Origin: Prionace glauca
Lineage: Eukaryota; Chordata; Chondrichthyes; Carcharhiniformes; Carcharhinidae
Assembly (NCBI GenBank): GCA_037974335.1
Contig: CM075724.1
Span: 62,832,470 to 62,896,469, forward strand
Direction: 5' to 3'
Length of the DNA stretch: 64,000 nt
Shown: piece by piece, positions 10,263 to 21,784 of the stretch
Layout of the letters: the number at the start of each line of letters is the position of its first letter
How positions within the stretch are numbered: position 1 is the stretch's first letter
Notes under the pieces: model-generated
Told to the model about the DNA's origin: nothing
The model's database searches: none
What the model saw: only the letters and a program-made list of their open reading frames with translations
Position numbers and translations under genes: made by a program

Positions 10263-11499
10263 AGAGGAGAGCCGGTGGATGTGGTCTTTCTGGATTTTCA
10301 GAAGGCGTTTGACAAGGTACCTCACAAGAGGTTATTGCAGAAGTTCAGGGGACATGGAGTTGGGGGTAGGGTGTTAGCGTGGATAGAGGATTGGTTGGCA
10401 AATAGGAGGCAGAGAGTGGGGGTCAATGGGTGCTATTCGGATTGGTGGTTGGTGACTAGTGGGGTGCCCCAGGGGTCGGTGCTGGGGCTTCAGCTATTTA
10501 CCATTTATATAGATGATCTGGAGGAGGGAACCGAGTGCAGGGTGTCGACATTTGCTGATGACACCAAGATTGGGGGAAAGGCAAATTGTGAGGAGGGTGT
10601 GGAGAGTCTGCAGAAGGATCTAGTCTGCAGAAGGCCCTCCACGAATGGGCCAGGAAATGCAAATGGAATTTAATGTTGGCAAGTGTGAGGTGGTCCACTT
10701 TGGTAGGAGGAATGGTAGGAAGGACTATTACTTACGTGGCGAAAAACTGCAGCAGGCGACGGTGCAGAGGGACCTCGGGGTCCTCGTGCATGAGCCGCAA
10801 AAACCCAGCTTGCAGGTGCAGCAGGTGGTCAGGAAGGCGAATGGGATGCTGGCCTTCATAGCGAGGGGGATTGAATATAAAAGTAGGGAAGTCTTGCTGC
10901 AGCTGTATAGGGCATTGGTGAGGCCGCAGCTGGAGTACTGTGTGCCGTTTTGGGCGCCGCACCTGCGCAAAGATATTTTGGCCCTGGAGGGAGTGCAGAG
11001 GAGGTTTACTAGGCTGATACCGGAGTTGAGGGGATTGAGCTATGAGGAGAGGCTGAATAAACTAGGCTTGTACTCGTTAGAGTTTAGAAGAATGAGGGGA
11101 GATCTCATTGAGACGTATAAGATGATGAATGGGATGGATAGGATAGAGGTGGAGAGACTCTTCCCGCTCAAAAAAGACAGTAGGACTAGGGGGCACAGCC
11201 TCAAGATAAAGGGGAGGCGGTTTAGAACAGAGTTGAGGAGGAACGCCTTCACTCAAAGGGTGGTGAATCTCTGGAATTCTCTGCCCGTTGAAGTCGTGGA
11301 GGCTGCCTCGCTAAATATTTTTAAGAAACGGGTTGATGGGTTTTTGATAAGAGAAGGGATTAAGGGTTATGGGGAAAGGGCGGGAAGGTGGAGTTGAGCC
11401 ACGACAGATCAGCCATGATCTTATTGAATGGCGGGGCAGGCTCGAAGGGCTAGATGGCCTACTCCTGCTCCTATTTCTTATGTTCTTATGTTCTTATGT
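10263..11499 (+). mobile_element. CR1-group LINE family A, 5'-truncated, inside a SINE
   Basis: Encodes the RT from [21 protein letters not shown] through [10 protein letters not shown] and TFADDTKIGG (frame from 10218), then, after a frame change near 10640, a 250-residue open C-terminal part (10645-11397) ending FTQRVVNLWNSLPVEVVEA and GYGERAGRWS. The 3' end has TTATGTTC 8-mer repeats (about 11478-11499), the tail style of CR1 elements. Close identity to the copies at 30780 and 41911 suggests recent activity. Confidence 0.92.
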
Positions 11500-11550
11500 T
11501 CAATGTAAGATTATTGTGACTAATAAATTATCTTTCCTTTTTAAACTTGT
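11500..11550 (+). mobile_element. SINE 3' tail, continuation of 10028-10262
   Basis: 'caatgtaagattattgtgac' followed by 'taataaatt' completes the SINE tail interrupted by the CR1. The TCAAT at 11500-11504 is the second half of the apparent target-site duplication. Confidence 0.75.
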
Positions 11551-11662
11551 GGGAGGAAAGTGGTGCACCCAAAAGAATTCCACGCAGACAGGGGCAGCGT
11601 ACAAACTCCACACATACAGTCACCCCCAAGTCCGGAAATGAAACGGGTCCCTGGCGCTGCGA
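11551..11662 (-). mobile_element. SINE fragment (HE1-like), minus strand
   Basis: Reads on the minus strand as the head and body of a tRNA-derived SINE: the 'gcgctgcgagacagcag' head side and 'tttgtacgctgcccctgtc' body. The tail is lost. Confidence 0.65.
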
Positions 11663-11664
11663 GA

Positions 11665-11850
11665 CAGCAGAAACATAACAGAGAAACTAGAAGCAGAAAG
11701 AGTCTTTGGACCCCTCGAGCCTGTTTTGTCATTCATTGTGATCATGACTGATCATCAAATTCAATATCCTGATCCCATCTTTTCCCTATATTCCTTGATC
11801 TTTTTCGCCCTAAGAGCTATATCTAATTTATTCCTGAAATTACATACTTT
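11665..11850 (-). mobile_element. Old CR1-group LINE, 3' part (first piece of a split element)
   Basis: The sequence from 'aactagaagcagaaagagtc' to 'ttcctgaaattacatac' is the minus-strand 3' end of an older CR1. The same 3' part is seen at 63360-63545. The element resumes at 14460, showing that the CR1 at 11853-14455 landed inside it. Confidence 0.7.
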
Positions 11851-11852
11851 GC

Positions 11853-14455
11853 TCGATGTTTATTATAGACCCCCAGATAGTCAGCGGGAAATTGAAGAGC
11901 AAATATATGTGCAATTCGCAGAGGGGTTTAAAATGATAACAGAGCAATTATGTTAGGTGATTTCAACTTTCCCAACATTAATTGGGGTAGCTATCATGTT
12001 AAAGACTTAGGTGGAGTAGATTTCTTAAAACATATTCAGGAAAACTTCTTAGGTCAATATCTGAAGGATCCAACTAAGTTGGACTTAATTCGGGGGAATG
12101 AAGCCAGACAAGTTTGATGAGCTGGCGGGAGAGCATTTTGGTGATTATGACCACAACATGGTTGAATTCAAAGTTGTTTTGGTCAAATAAATTGACATGC
12201 TGCAGAAAAAGATTTTCTTTTTGGGGAGAGTAGATATTAACAAAATTTGCAAGGATCTGGCAAAAGGAGAAAATATAAGAATGAGTTACTGGTAGGGAAA
12301 TCTACAGTGCGGCTATTCAAAGATGAAATGGGGAGGGGGAGGGGGGGGAGGTGGTTACAGACCCAATATGTTCCCTTATATGTTCCTGTATGTTTGTTAT
12401 AGGAAAGTATAACAAATCCAGAGAACCACGGATGACCAGAGACATTGAGAATACAACAAGAAGGAAAATTCAGGCGTTTAATAAGGATGAGGGGAATAAG
12501 GCTGCGGATGCACTGGTAGAACACAGAAGGTGCAGGATGGACCTTAAAAAGATCAATTACAAGAGCAAAGAGGGAATATGAGAAAGCTGTGGCTGTTAAA
12601 AGAAGGAGAAATCCTATGATATTCTATAAGTATATCAATGGGAAGAAGATAACCAGGGAAAGAGTAGGGCCCATTAGGGACCAAGGGGAAATCTCTGGAT
12701 GGAAGCAGAGGACATTGGTAGGGTGTTAAATGAATATTTCACGTCTATCTTCACCCGTGAAAATAAGGATGCAGTGATGGAACTCGGAGAGAAAGACTGA
12801 GGCCGTAGAAAAAATTATCACAGGGAGGGACAAAGTCTTGGATGTATCGTGGGTTGAAAAGTGTATAAAACTCCAGTTCCAGATGAATTGTGTCCCAGGT
12901 TGCTATGGGAGGCAAGGGAGGAAATTGCAGGGGCTCTGACCCAAATTTTTAATTCCTCCCTGGCCACCAAGCAGGTGCCAGAGCTCTGGGGAACAGCTAA
13001 TGCAGTCCCACCATTTAAGAAAGTTTGCAGAGACAAGCCAGGGAACGATGAACTAGGAAGTCTTATGTCTGTGGTTGGGAAATTACTGGAGAAGATTCTG
13101 AAAGAGAGAATCTACCTCCATTGGACAGGCAAGGTTTGATAAGAGACAACCAGCATGGCTTTGTCAGAGAGAGGTCATGCTTAACAGATTTGCTTGTTTT
13201 TTTTGAGCATGTAACCAAGTGTGTGGATGAGAGTTAGTATGGTTGATGTAGCTTGCATGGATTTCAGCAAGGTCTTTGACAAAGTCCCACATGGGAGACT
13301 TATTAAGTAGACTACTGCACATGGGATACAGCGCGATTTGACAAGGTGAATTCATAATTGACTTAGTGGTAGGAGATAGAGAATGGTGACAGGCGGCTGC
13401 TTTAGTGACTGGAGGCCAGCAGCCAGTGGCGTAATATATGGATCCGTGATAGGCCCTATTGTTCGTAATTTATATAAATGACATAGATGACTATGTGGGA
13501 GATAGGATCAGTAAGTTTGCTCATGACGCAATTATTGGCTGGGTAGTTAACAGAGTGTCTTGGGTGACATGATATACATGATAGATATATTTTTATATAA
13601 GATGGTCAAATGGGCCGTTAAGGGGCGGATGGAATTTGACCCTGAAAAGAATGAGGTAATGCAGTTTGGAAGGATAATTTGTCAAGGCAGGATGTGATGA
13701 AAGGTCTGACATTGGGAATTTTTGAAGAACGAAGGAACCTGGCGTGTTTGTTCATAGATCTCCGAAGGTGGTCGGACAGGTTAATAAACTGGTGTAAAAG
13801 ATATATGACACACTCGCCTTTATCAGTTGGGGTATAGATTACAAAATAGAGAGGTCATGATAGAGTCGTATATAACTTTGGTGCGGCCACAGCTGGGGTA
13901 ATGAGTGCAGTTGTGGTGGCGATGTTATAGGAAGGATGTAAATGTACTGGAGGGAGTGCAAAGGCGATTTACCAGGATGCTACTTGGGATGGGACATTTA
14001 TGTGATGAAGAGTGGCTGGATAAGCTTGGGTTGTTTTCGTTGGAGCAGAGAAGACTGAGAAGCGATCCGATTGAGGTGCTCGAGATTATGAGGGGCATGG
14101 ACAGGGAGGATATGGAACTGCGGATCCCCTTAGTTGAAGTGTCAGCTGCGAGGGAACACAAGTTAAAAATAAGGGGTGGGAGATTTAGGGAGGGATTTGA
14201 GGAAGAACTTTTTTACTCAAAGGGTGGTGACTGTCTGGAAAGTATTGCTTAGAATTGTGGTGGAGCTGGAAGCCTCACATTCTTTAGCAAGTGTCTGGAT
14301 GTCCACTTGGCACGCCATAACATTCAAGGCTATGGGCCAAATGTTTGCAAATAGGATCAGGTGGACAGGTCACTGCATTTCATGCGCAAGTGCAGACTCG
14401 ATGGGCCAAATGGCCGCTTCTACACGGTAGTATTCTGTGATTCTGTTACCCTGTG
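11853..14455 (+). mobile_element. Old CR1-group LINE (EN end, RT, C-terminus), heavily decayed
   Basis: Begins in the endonuclease end (DVYYRPPDSQ, then a degraded GDFNFPNINWG at 11957). It continues with the connector, RT start (VPDELCPRLLWEAREEIAG, 12870-12930), a MDFSK.FDKVPH relic (13255-13290) and FAHDA for the FADD box (13515-13535). The C-terminal LEGVQRRFTRMLLGMGHL to SLEQRRLR block lies at 13940-14070. It ends in a TGATTCT-type tail (about 14434-14460). Several frame breaks and stops show it is long dead. Confidence 0.85.
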
Positions 14456-14459
14456 ATTC

Positions 14460-15400
14460 TATGAATAACACAACGTTATGGTCTCAGCTACTTCTTGTGA
14501 TAGTGAATTCCACATATTCACCACTCTCTGCGTGAAGATAGTCTCCGCACCTCAGTTCTAGATGGTTTACCCCTCACCCTCAAACTATGACCCCTAGTTC
14601 TGGACTAACCCACGACCACAGACATTCTTTCTAAATCTACCCTATCTACCCTGTTGGAATCTTCAAAGTTTCAATGCGATGTTCTCTCACTCTTCTGAAC
14701 TCCAGAGAACACACTCATAACCTACTTAGTCGCTCCTCACATGACAGATCTGCCATCCTAGTTATCAGCCTGGTAAGATTTACTGTACTCCGTCTATAGC
14801 AAGGACATCGTTCCTTAGGTAAGGACACCAAAACTGCACATAATACCCCAGATGTGGCCTCACCACGCCCTACACATTTGCATCAATAAATGTCTTCTTA
14901 TCTTCAAATCTTCTTACTATGAAGGCCAACATGCCATTTGACTTTGTTACTGCTTGCTGTACCTACATGAGGACACCAAGATCTCGTTGAGCATCCAAAT
15001 ATCTCAATTTATACCCAGTCATGTAATAATCTGTCTTCCTATTATTACTAAAGTGGAAAAGCTTCACATTTATCCACATTACACTGCATCAGCCATATAG
15101 AAACCCAACCTGTCCAAATCACGCTGAAGCATCTCTGCATTGTCCTCGCAGCTCAACCTCCTACCTAACTTTGTATCATCTTCAACTATGGAAATAATAC
15201 ATTTAGTTCACTCTTTCAAATCAATAATATATGATAGGAACAGTTGGAATCTAGCAGAGATGCTTGTGGTATTCGACTAGACACTACCTGACAGTCAGAA
15301 AAAGACCCACTAATGTCAATGTTTTGCTTCCTATATGCTAACTAGCTTTCTATCCATCTCAGGATATTACCTGCAATATCCATGGGCTTTAACTTTACAT
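14460..15400 (-). mobile_element. Old CR1-group LINE, middle piece of a split element
   Basis: Minus-strand CR1 C-terminus and RT remnants, recognisable from the DNA around 'tgatagtgaattccacatattcacc' and 'gaaggccaacatgccatttg'. It continues the piece at 11665-11850 and is interrupted again at about 15400 by an L2, resuming near 16640. Confidence 0.75.
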
Positions 15401-15402
15401 CT

Positions 15403-16640
15403 GATTTGATTGATTTGATTTGATTTGATTTGATTTATTATTGTCACACGTACTAACACACAGTGAAAAGTTTTGTTTCTTGTGCGCTATACAGACAAAA
15501 ACATACCATTCACAGAAGGAAACGAGAGGGTACAGAATGTAGTGTTACACTTACAGCTAGAAAAGATCAACTTAATGCAAGGTAAGTCCATTCAAAAGTT
15601 TGACAGCAGCACGGAACAAGCTGTTCTTGAGCCGTATATGACCTTGGACTTCTGTATCTTTTTCTGGAAGAAGGTGGAAGAGAGAATGTCTGGGGTGAAT
15701 GGGCTCCTTAATTATGTTGGCTGCTTTGCCGAGGCAAAGGGAAGTGTAGACAGAGAAAATGGATGGGAAGCTAGTTTGCATGATGGATTGGGTTACATTC
15801 ACGATTTTTTTGTAGTTCCTTGTGGTATTGGGCAGAGCAGGAGTCATACCAAGCTATGATACAACCAGAAAGAATGCTTTCTGTGGTGCATCTGTAAAAG
15901 TTGGTGAGAGTTGTAGCAGACATGCCAAATTTCCTTAATCTTCTGATAAAGTAGAGGCGTTGGTGGGCTTTTTGTAACTGTGGTATCGGGATGGGGGATC
16001 AGACAGGTTGGTGGTGATCTGGTCACCTAAACACTTGAAGTCTGAACTCTTTCTACTTCATCGCCGTTGACATAGACAGACTCAATTCTCCTTTATGCTT
16101 CCTAAAGTCGACAACAATCTCCTTTATTTTGTTGACATAGAGGGAGAGATTATTGTCGCTGCACCAGTTCACCAGATTCTCTAGCTCATTCCTGTACTCT
16201 GTCTCATCATTGTTTGAGATCTGACCCACTACAGTGGTGTTGTAAGCAAACTTGAAAATCGAATGCAGTGAAATTTAGCCACACAGTCTTAGATGTATAA
16301 GGAATATAGTAGGGGGCTGAGAACACAGTCTTGTGGGGCACCAGTGTTGAAGATGATCATGGAGGACGTGCTGTTGCCTGCCCTCACTGATAGTGGTCTA
16401 TGAGTTGGAAAATTCAGGATCCAGTTGCAAAGGGAGGTGCCGAGACCCAGGCCACAGAGTTCCAAGATGAGTTTCATGGGGATAATGATGTTGAAGGCTG
16501 AGCTATAATCAATAAATAGATGTCTGACATAAGTGTCCTTGTTATCTAGATGTTCCAGGTTTGAGAGCAGGGCCCGGGAAATGCTTTGGACCATCTGCGG
16601 CAGTAAGCAAACTGTAATGAATCCAGGTAATCTGCTTTAT
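15403..16640 (-). mobile_element. L2-type LINE, 5'-truncated, inside the old CR1
   Basis: Minus strand. Positions 16594-16289 encode an RT stretch with [10 protein letters not shown] and [18 protein letters not shown], and 15847-15572 the C-terminus ending RLKNSLFRAAVKLLNGLTLH. These are typical of vertebrate L2/Maui elements. The 3' end is a (TTGAT)n simple repeat at 15403-15437, that is an (ATCAA)n tail on the element strand. The FADD region between the two is broken. A second 3' fragment of this family is at 37344-37700. Confidence 0.87.
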
Positions 16641-16760
16641 GAGACAATGTCGAAAGCCTACTGAAATTCTAAATAAGCTACATCCACTGGTTCTCCTCAA
16701 TCAACTCTGCGAGCTACAGCCTTGAAGTATTCCAAATTTCTCTTTGTAAATCCAAGCTGA
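16640..16760 (-). mobile_element. Old CR1-group LINE, last piece of a split element
   Basis: The text 'acatccactggttctcc' with 'tttgtaaatccaagctgact' is the minus-strand RT start of old CR1s. It follows on from the piece ending at 15400, with the L2 between. Confidence 0.6.
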
Positions 16761-17129
16761 CTTAGCTGTGCTAAGTGAAGGATATGTGAGGGGCTGAAAC
16801 ATGGACTTCTTGGAAAGGTGGACAGGAATTTGAAGGGGCAAACACGTTCATGAACTTTGGAGAGGCAAAGATGTTGGAAACGGGATAGTGGTTTCCAAGA
16901 ATGAAGGGAGAAAAGATTGATCATTTATGGAGACGGATTACGACAGCCTATTTGCAGGAATGTGTTATCCTACATAGAGAATTGGCAACAGTATCAGCTA
17001 AAACAGATAGCAGGAACAGAGGATTGTGATATCATCAGTGCAGTCAGAATAGAGGCAAGAATATAGAAGGTTGGTTTCATGATGAACTCGAAGGCAACAA
17101 GTGGAGGGGCTGGAAGGAAGAGTGGAGGT
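16761..17129. other. Unassigned sequence between repeats
   Basis: A purine-rich stretch with no recognisable protein domain. It may be the 5' untranslated part of the CR1-group element that follows or an unrelated repeat; I cannot tell which. Confidence 0.4.
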
Positions 17130-20100
17130 TAGCTGGAGTGTTTCAGCAGAGTTTAAACTAATATGGAGGGGGTGGGGAGAAGACAGATAGCTCAGTAGGA
17201 TTGGGAGTGAGTTGGGTGACAGGATAAGTTGTAGATGAGAGGAAACTCTCTCAGGAGAAGGAGGATCCGAGTGGGCCTGTGGGTCTTCAGTGCATCTGTT
17301 TTAATGCGAGGAGTGTGACGGGTAAAACAGATGAACTTAAGGCCTTAATGTTCACGAGGAATTTAGATGTGGTGGCAGTGACGGAGACGTGGTTAAAGGA
17401 AGGGCAGGACTGGCAGTTAAATATTCCTGGGTATAAGTGTTTTAGGCATGACAGGGGAGAGTCGAAAAGAGGAGGGGGAGTGGCGCTGTTAGTTAGGGAG
17501 CACATCACAGCGGTGCAGACGGGAGGATAATATAGAGGGGGTAAGAACTGAGACTCTGTGGGTGGAGTTGAGGAATAGGAAGGGAGCGATTATGATGCTA
17601 GAGGTGTACTACAGGCCGCCTGACAGCCCGCGGGCAGTGGAAGAGGGTATATGTAGAGACATTTTTGATAAGTGTAGGAAGAACAGGGTTGGTGTAGTGA
17701 GAGATTTTAATCTCCCTGGGGTGGATTGGAAGGTGCCTAGAGCCGGGGGTTCGGACAGGGAGAAATTCGTAAGACGTGCATTGGAAGGGTCCTTGGAGCA
17801 CTATGTAGATAGCCCGACTAGAGAGGGGGCTATACTGGATTTAGTTCTGGGCAATGAGCCAGGTCAGGTGGTTGAGGTTACAGTAGGTCAACATGTGGCT
17901 AATAGTGACCACAACTCTGTCTACTTTAGGATAATAATGGAAAGGGATGAGTGCTGTCCTAAGGGGAGGGTGCTAAATTGGGGGAAGGCTAGATTCAGCC
18001 GGATTAGGCAGGAGCTTAGGGATACAGACTGGGATAGGCTGTTGGAGGGCAAGTCCACAATAGGCATGTGGGAGTCTTTCGAGAGAAAACTGAAATGGGT
18101 GCAGGAAAGGGATGTGCCGGTTAGGAGGAAGGATGGGAAAGGTAGGATTAGAGAGCCGTGGATTACTAGAGATATTGAGGACTTGATCAGGAAGAAACAA
18201 GAGGCGTACGTTAGGTCTAAGCAACTGGGAACAGAAAGAGTGGTGGAGGAATACAGAGAGAGTAGGAGGGATCTCAAAAGGGGAGTTAGGAGGGCAAGAA
18301 GGGGGCATGAAATGGCTTTGGCAAGTAGGGTTAAAGAAAATCCAAAGGCGTTTTTCTCCTATGGTAGGAACAAAAGGGTGGCTAGGGGAGAAATCGGTCC
18401 CCTTGGGGACAGAGGAGGGGAATTGTGCTTAGAGTCTGAGGGAATGGGGGAGATCCTGAATGAATACTTTGCATCGGTATTCACGAAGGAGAGGGGCTTG
18501 GTGTCTTGTAATGTCTTGGAGGGAGCTATAGCCCAATTGAAAGAACTATCCATTACAAGGAAAGAAGTGTTAAAGCTTTTAGGTAGCATTAAAACTGATA
18601 AATCTCCGGGGCCTTATGGCATATAGCGCAGGCTGCTTAGGGAGGCGAGAGATGAACTTGCTGGGCCTCTGACACAAATCTTTGTCTCTTCTTTGGACAC
18701 AGGTGAGGTCCTAGAGGACTGGAGGATAGCTAATGTGGTACCGCTGTTTAAAAAGGGTAGGAGGGATAACCTTAGTAACTATAGGCCGGTGAGTTTGACG
18801 TCAGTGATTGGCAAGTTGATGGAGAGGATTCTTAGGGATAGGATGTATGAGCACCGGGAGCATTGTGATCTAATTAGGGATACGCATCATGGCTTTGTTA
18901 AGGGGAAGCCTTGCCTTACGAACCTGGTAGATTTTCTTGAGGAGGTGACAAAAACGGTTGACGTCGTCTATATGGATTTCAGTAAGGCGTTTGACAAAGT
19001 CCCTCATGGTAGGTTGGTTGCAAAGATTAAGGCTCATGGGATATAAGGCCAGGTATCTGGATGGGTGGAGAACTGGCTTCTAAGAGGAGACAGAGAGTAG
19101 CAGTGGAGGGGTCCTTTTCAAGCTGGAGGTCTGTCACTAGTCGTGTGCCACAGGGCTCAGTACTGGGACCTCTTCTCTTTGTAGTATATATAAATGACTT
19201 GGAAGAGGGAGTAAGTGGCGTGATCCGCAAATTTGCTGATGACACTAAGATGGCTGGATTGGCGGGCAGTGCAGAGCAGTGTCTGGCAATACAACGGGAT
19301 ATAGATAGGCTGGTATATTGGGCAGATATATGGCAAATGGAGTTTAATCCTGATAAATGTGAGGTGATGCATTTTGGCAGGAATAATGTAGTGGGGAGTT
19401 ATATGATAAAGGGTAAGCCTATAAAGAGTGCAGAAATGCAGCGGGACCTTGGGGTGCAAGTGCACAAGTCTCTGAAGGTGGCAGTACAAGCGAAGAAGGC
19501 TGTGAAGGAAGTTTATGGTATGTTAGTCTTTATAGGAAGGGGTATAGAATATAAGAGCTGGAGTCTGATATTGCAGTTGTATAGAAGGTTGGTTAGGCCG
19601 CATTTGGAGTACTGCGTCCAGTCCTGATCGCTTTACTACCGGAAGGGCCGGAAGGACGTGGAGACTTTGGAGAGAGTGCAGCAGAGGTTTACCAGGATGT
19701 TGCCTGGTATGGAAGGACTGCGTTATGATGAAAGATTGCGCAATTTGGGGTTGTTTTCCCTTGAAAGACGTTGACTGAGGGGGGATCTAATAGAGGTATA
19801 TAAGATTATGAAGGGTATAAATAGAGTAAACAGTGGTAAGCTATTTCCTATGTTAGGGACGCACAGTACGAAGGGCCACGGGCTTAGGATGAGGGGGGGG
19901 GGAGAGATATAACACGGATATTTGAGGGAGATTTTTCACACAGAGGGTAGCGGGGGCATGGAATGCTCTGCCAAGCAAGGTGGTGAAGGGAGGCACACTG
20001 GATTTGTTTAAGAGTTACATAGACAGGCACATGAGTGGGTTGGAGATGGGAGGATATAGGAGACTGTTTTAAATAAGGTTCATTAACATTGGGATGTCCC

Positions 20101-20636
20101 TGTTAATGTATAAGTATGAGGAATTATACTAATTATACTAATGTTTTTCTCTTTTAATCCACAGGCTTTATCATATAACTCCCCCCTCACAGACTTTGTT
20201 GTCCAACGAGGGGCATACACGCGATGGGTCGTACTAGGGCTGCTCTTGGATGTTCGAGAGTAGCCTAGTGCTTCATGTCGTTAGTATGCGATTAAACTGG
20301 ACCAGATGCTGGACAGCTCAGTGACTATCACTGTTTGCTGTGCAGACACATGGATTTGGGCCAGTATCTGTGGGAGTTTGCGCATTCTCCCCGTGCTTGT
20401 GTGGGTTTTCTCCAGGTGCTCCGGTGTCCTCCCATACGCCAAAAATGTGCTATTAGGCTGATTGGAGAATAAATTGTCCCTAAATTAGTAACCCTCAATG
20501 CGGAATGCCATATTCATAGATAAGAGTCATGGGTGGAGGGGGGACTGGTAATGTTAGGATGGCGGCACGGGCTCGTTGGGCCGAAGGACCTGTTTCCCGG
20601 GCTGTTTTTGTTCTTTGTTCTTTGTTCTTTCTTTGA
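17130..20636 (+). mobile_element. CR1-group LINE family B, nearly full ORF2, decayed
   Basis: Positions 17279-17530 encode the start of an APE-type endonuclease (CICFNARSVTGKTDELK, VVAVTETWLKEG, RGGGVALLVR). 17562-18626 gives 354 open residues with the EN end (VYYRPPDSPR, FNLPGVDW, NSDHNSVYF) and the connector up to DKSPGPYGI. RT pieces follow at 18693-19046 ([36 protein letters not shown]) and 19061-19627 ([12 protein letters not shown] would be [13 protein letters not shown] here; [10 protein letters not shown]). Stops or frame changes lie near 17530, 18624, 19045 and 19626. The 3' region (20340-20636) carries a SINE-like body and ends in TTGTTCTTTG repeats. Confidence 0.92.
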
Positions 20637-21780
20637 AAGTGGCGAATAATGTGATTTTAGGGCTGGGATGAAGGGTACGGTGGGGTGTGCATTCCTTAGA
20701 GGACATTTGCAGAAATGGGGAAATGAATGCGACGGAGACAGCTGAGCAGATGTTTTCAGGTTTAGTAACTGAAAAGTTCACGCAATCCCCTTACTTGTTT
20801 TAGGTGATGATGTATGTGAGGAGATAAAGGTTTATGGCGACTGTTTTGCAGTAAACAAGAAGATCAGTCAACATTGCATTTTGGGTGATTCGCGAAAATA
20901 GAATAATTTTAGTAGAATGTAGTAGGACACCCCGTTGGTTCCTTGTGTGGCCCATAGAGATCAGGCGATCAACAAGCAAACCAGTTTAGTTATATTGCTT
21001 TGTATTAATTTGATAACTATTGCCCAGTTGCAATCAGAGGGTGTAAATAACCTATGTTATTTCAAGCTAATAAGAGTTTGATACGGATACATTTGCATTG
21101 ACAGCTGACCATCTAATTATATTGGCGCCGTGTAAAGTTGGACTGTATATCTAACGATACGTATGCTTGCCAGCTCAAAATTAAAGTGGACCCTATTTTA
21201 CCATTTTGATTCCAGGTGCTGGGCTTGAAACTGGGAATGTTTCAGATCCGACTTTTGAGACGCTTCCATACGCACACTGCCTGCAAAAATATCAGCGAGT
21301 ATTATTCTGGCTGTCCAAGCCTGTGGGTGGGCATTAATGCACCTAAACCACACACCCCCTCCCCCCCCCACCCCACGTCCACCTCTGAAGCAGAAGCTTG
21401 GCACCTACCTCCTCACTAACTGTCGCGCCCGAATTGGACTTCCATGGAATATGTCAGTTTGGCGCGGATTCTGACCGAACGAGGTGGTAAAGGGAGTAGT
21501 GCCGGTAGAGTTTGACGCGCTGCCCATTAAGTCGATTTAAATGCATGCAAACGCGTTTCAATGCCTATCGGGCCCGTTTTCGGCACGGTCCTGATTGTGG
21601 CCATTTTCATGCCTTGATTAAGGGGGAACTGGTGCGCAGGCAGGTGCGGATCATGCTCCTTGCCTCACGCCTGGCTTTACCAAGCTTTTGCGCCTGAAAG
21701 TGGATGGAATACGATGGTAAAATCGGCCCCATCCATTGAATAAAGCTATGTGGGTAGAACTTAAGGAATAAAAAATAAAG
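20637..21780. other. No gene recognised
   Basis: Possibly the remains of the 5' side of unit M, but I find no V or C1 exon in it. The stretch 21420-21735 is GC-rich with a 'taaaatcggcccc' end of the sort seen in unclassified shark repeats. A run of C at 21358-21370 is low complexity. Confidence 0.45.
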
Positions 21781-21784
21781 TCAT

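Noticed and set aside
15403-15437. CRISPR-like or regulatory short repeat array
   Set aside because: It is the simple (TTGAT)n tail of the minus-strand L2 element, without spacers.
15450-15480. CACAGTG heptamer resembling a V(D)J recombination signal
   Set aside because: It lies in the L2 tail and no proper nonamer follows at 12 or 23 bases. No such signal borders the V exons either, where splice donors are present instead.
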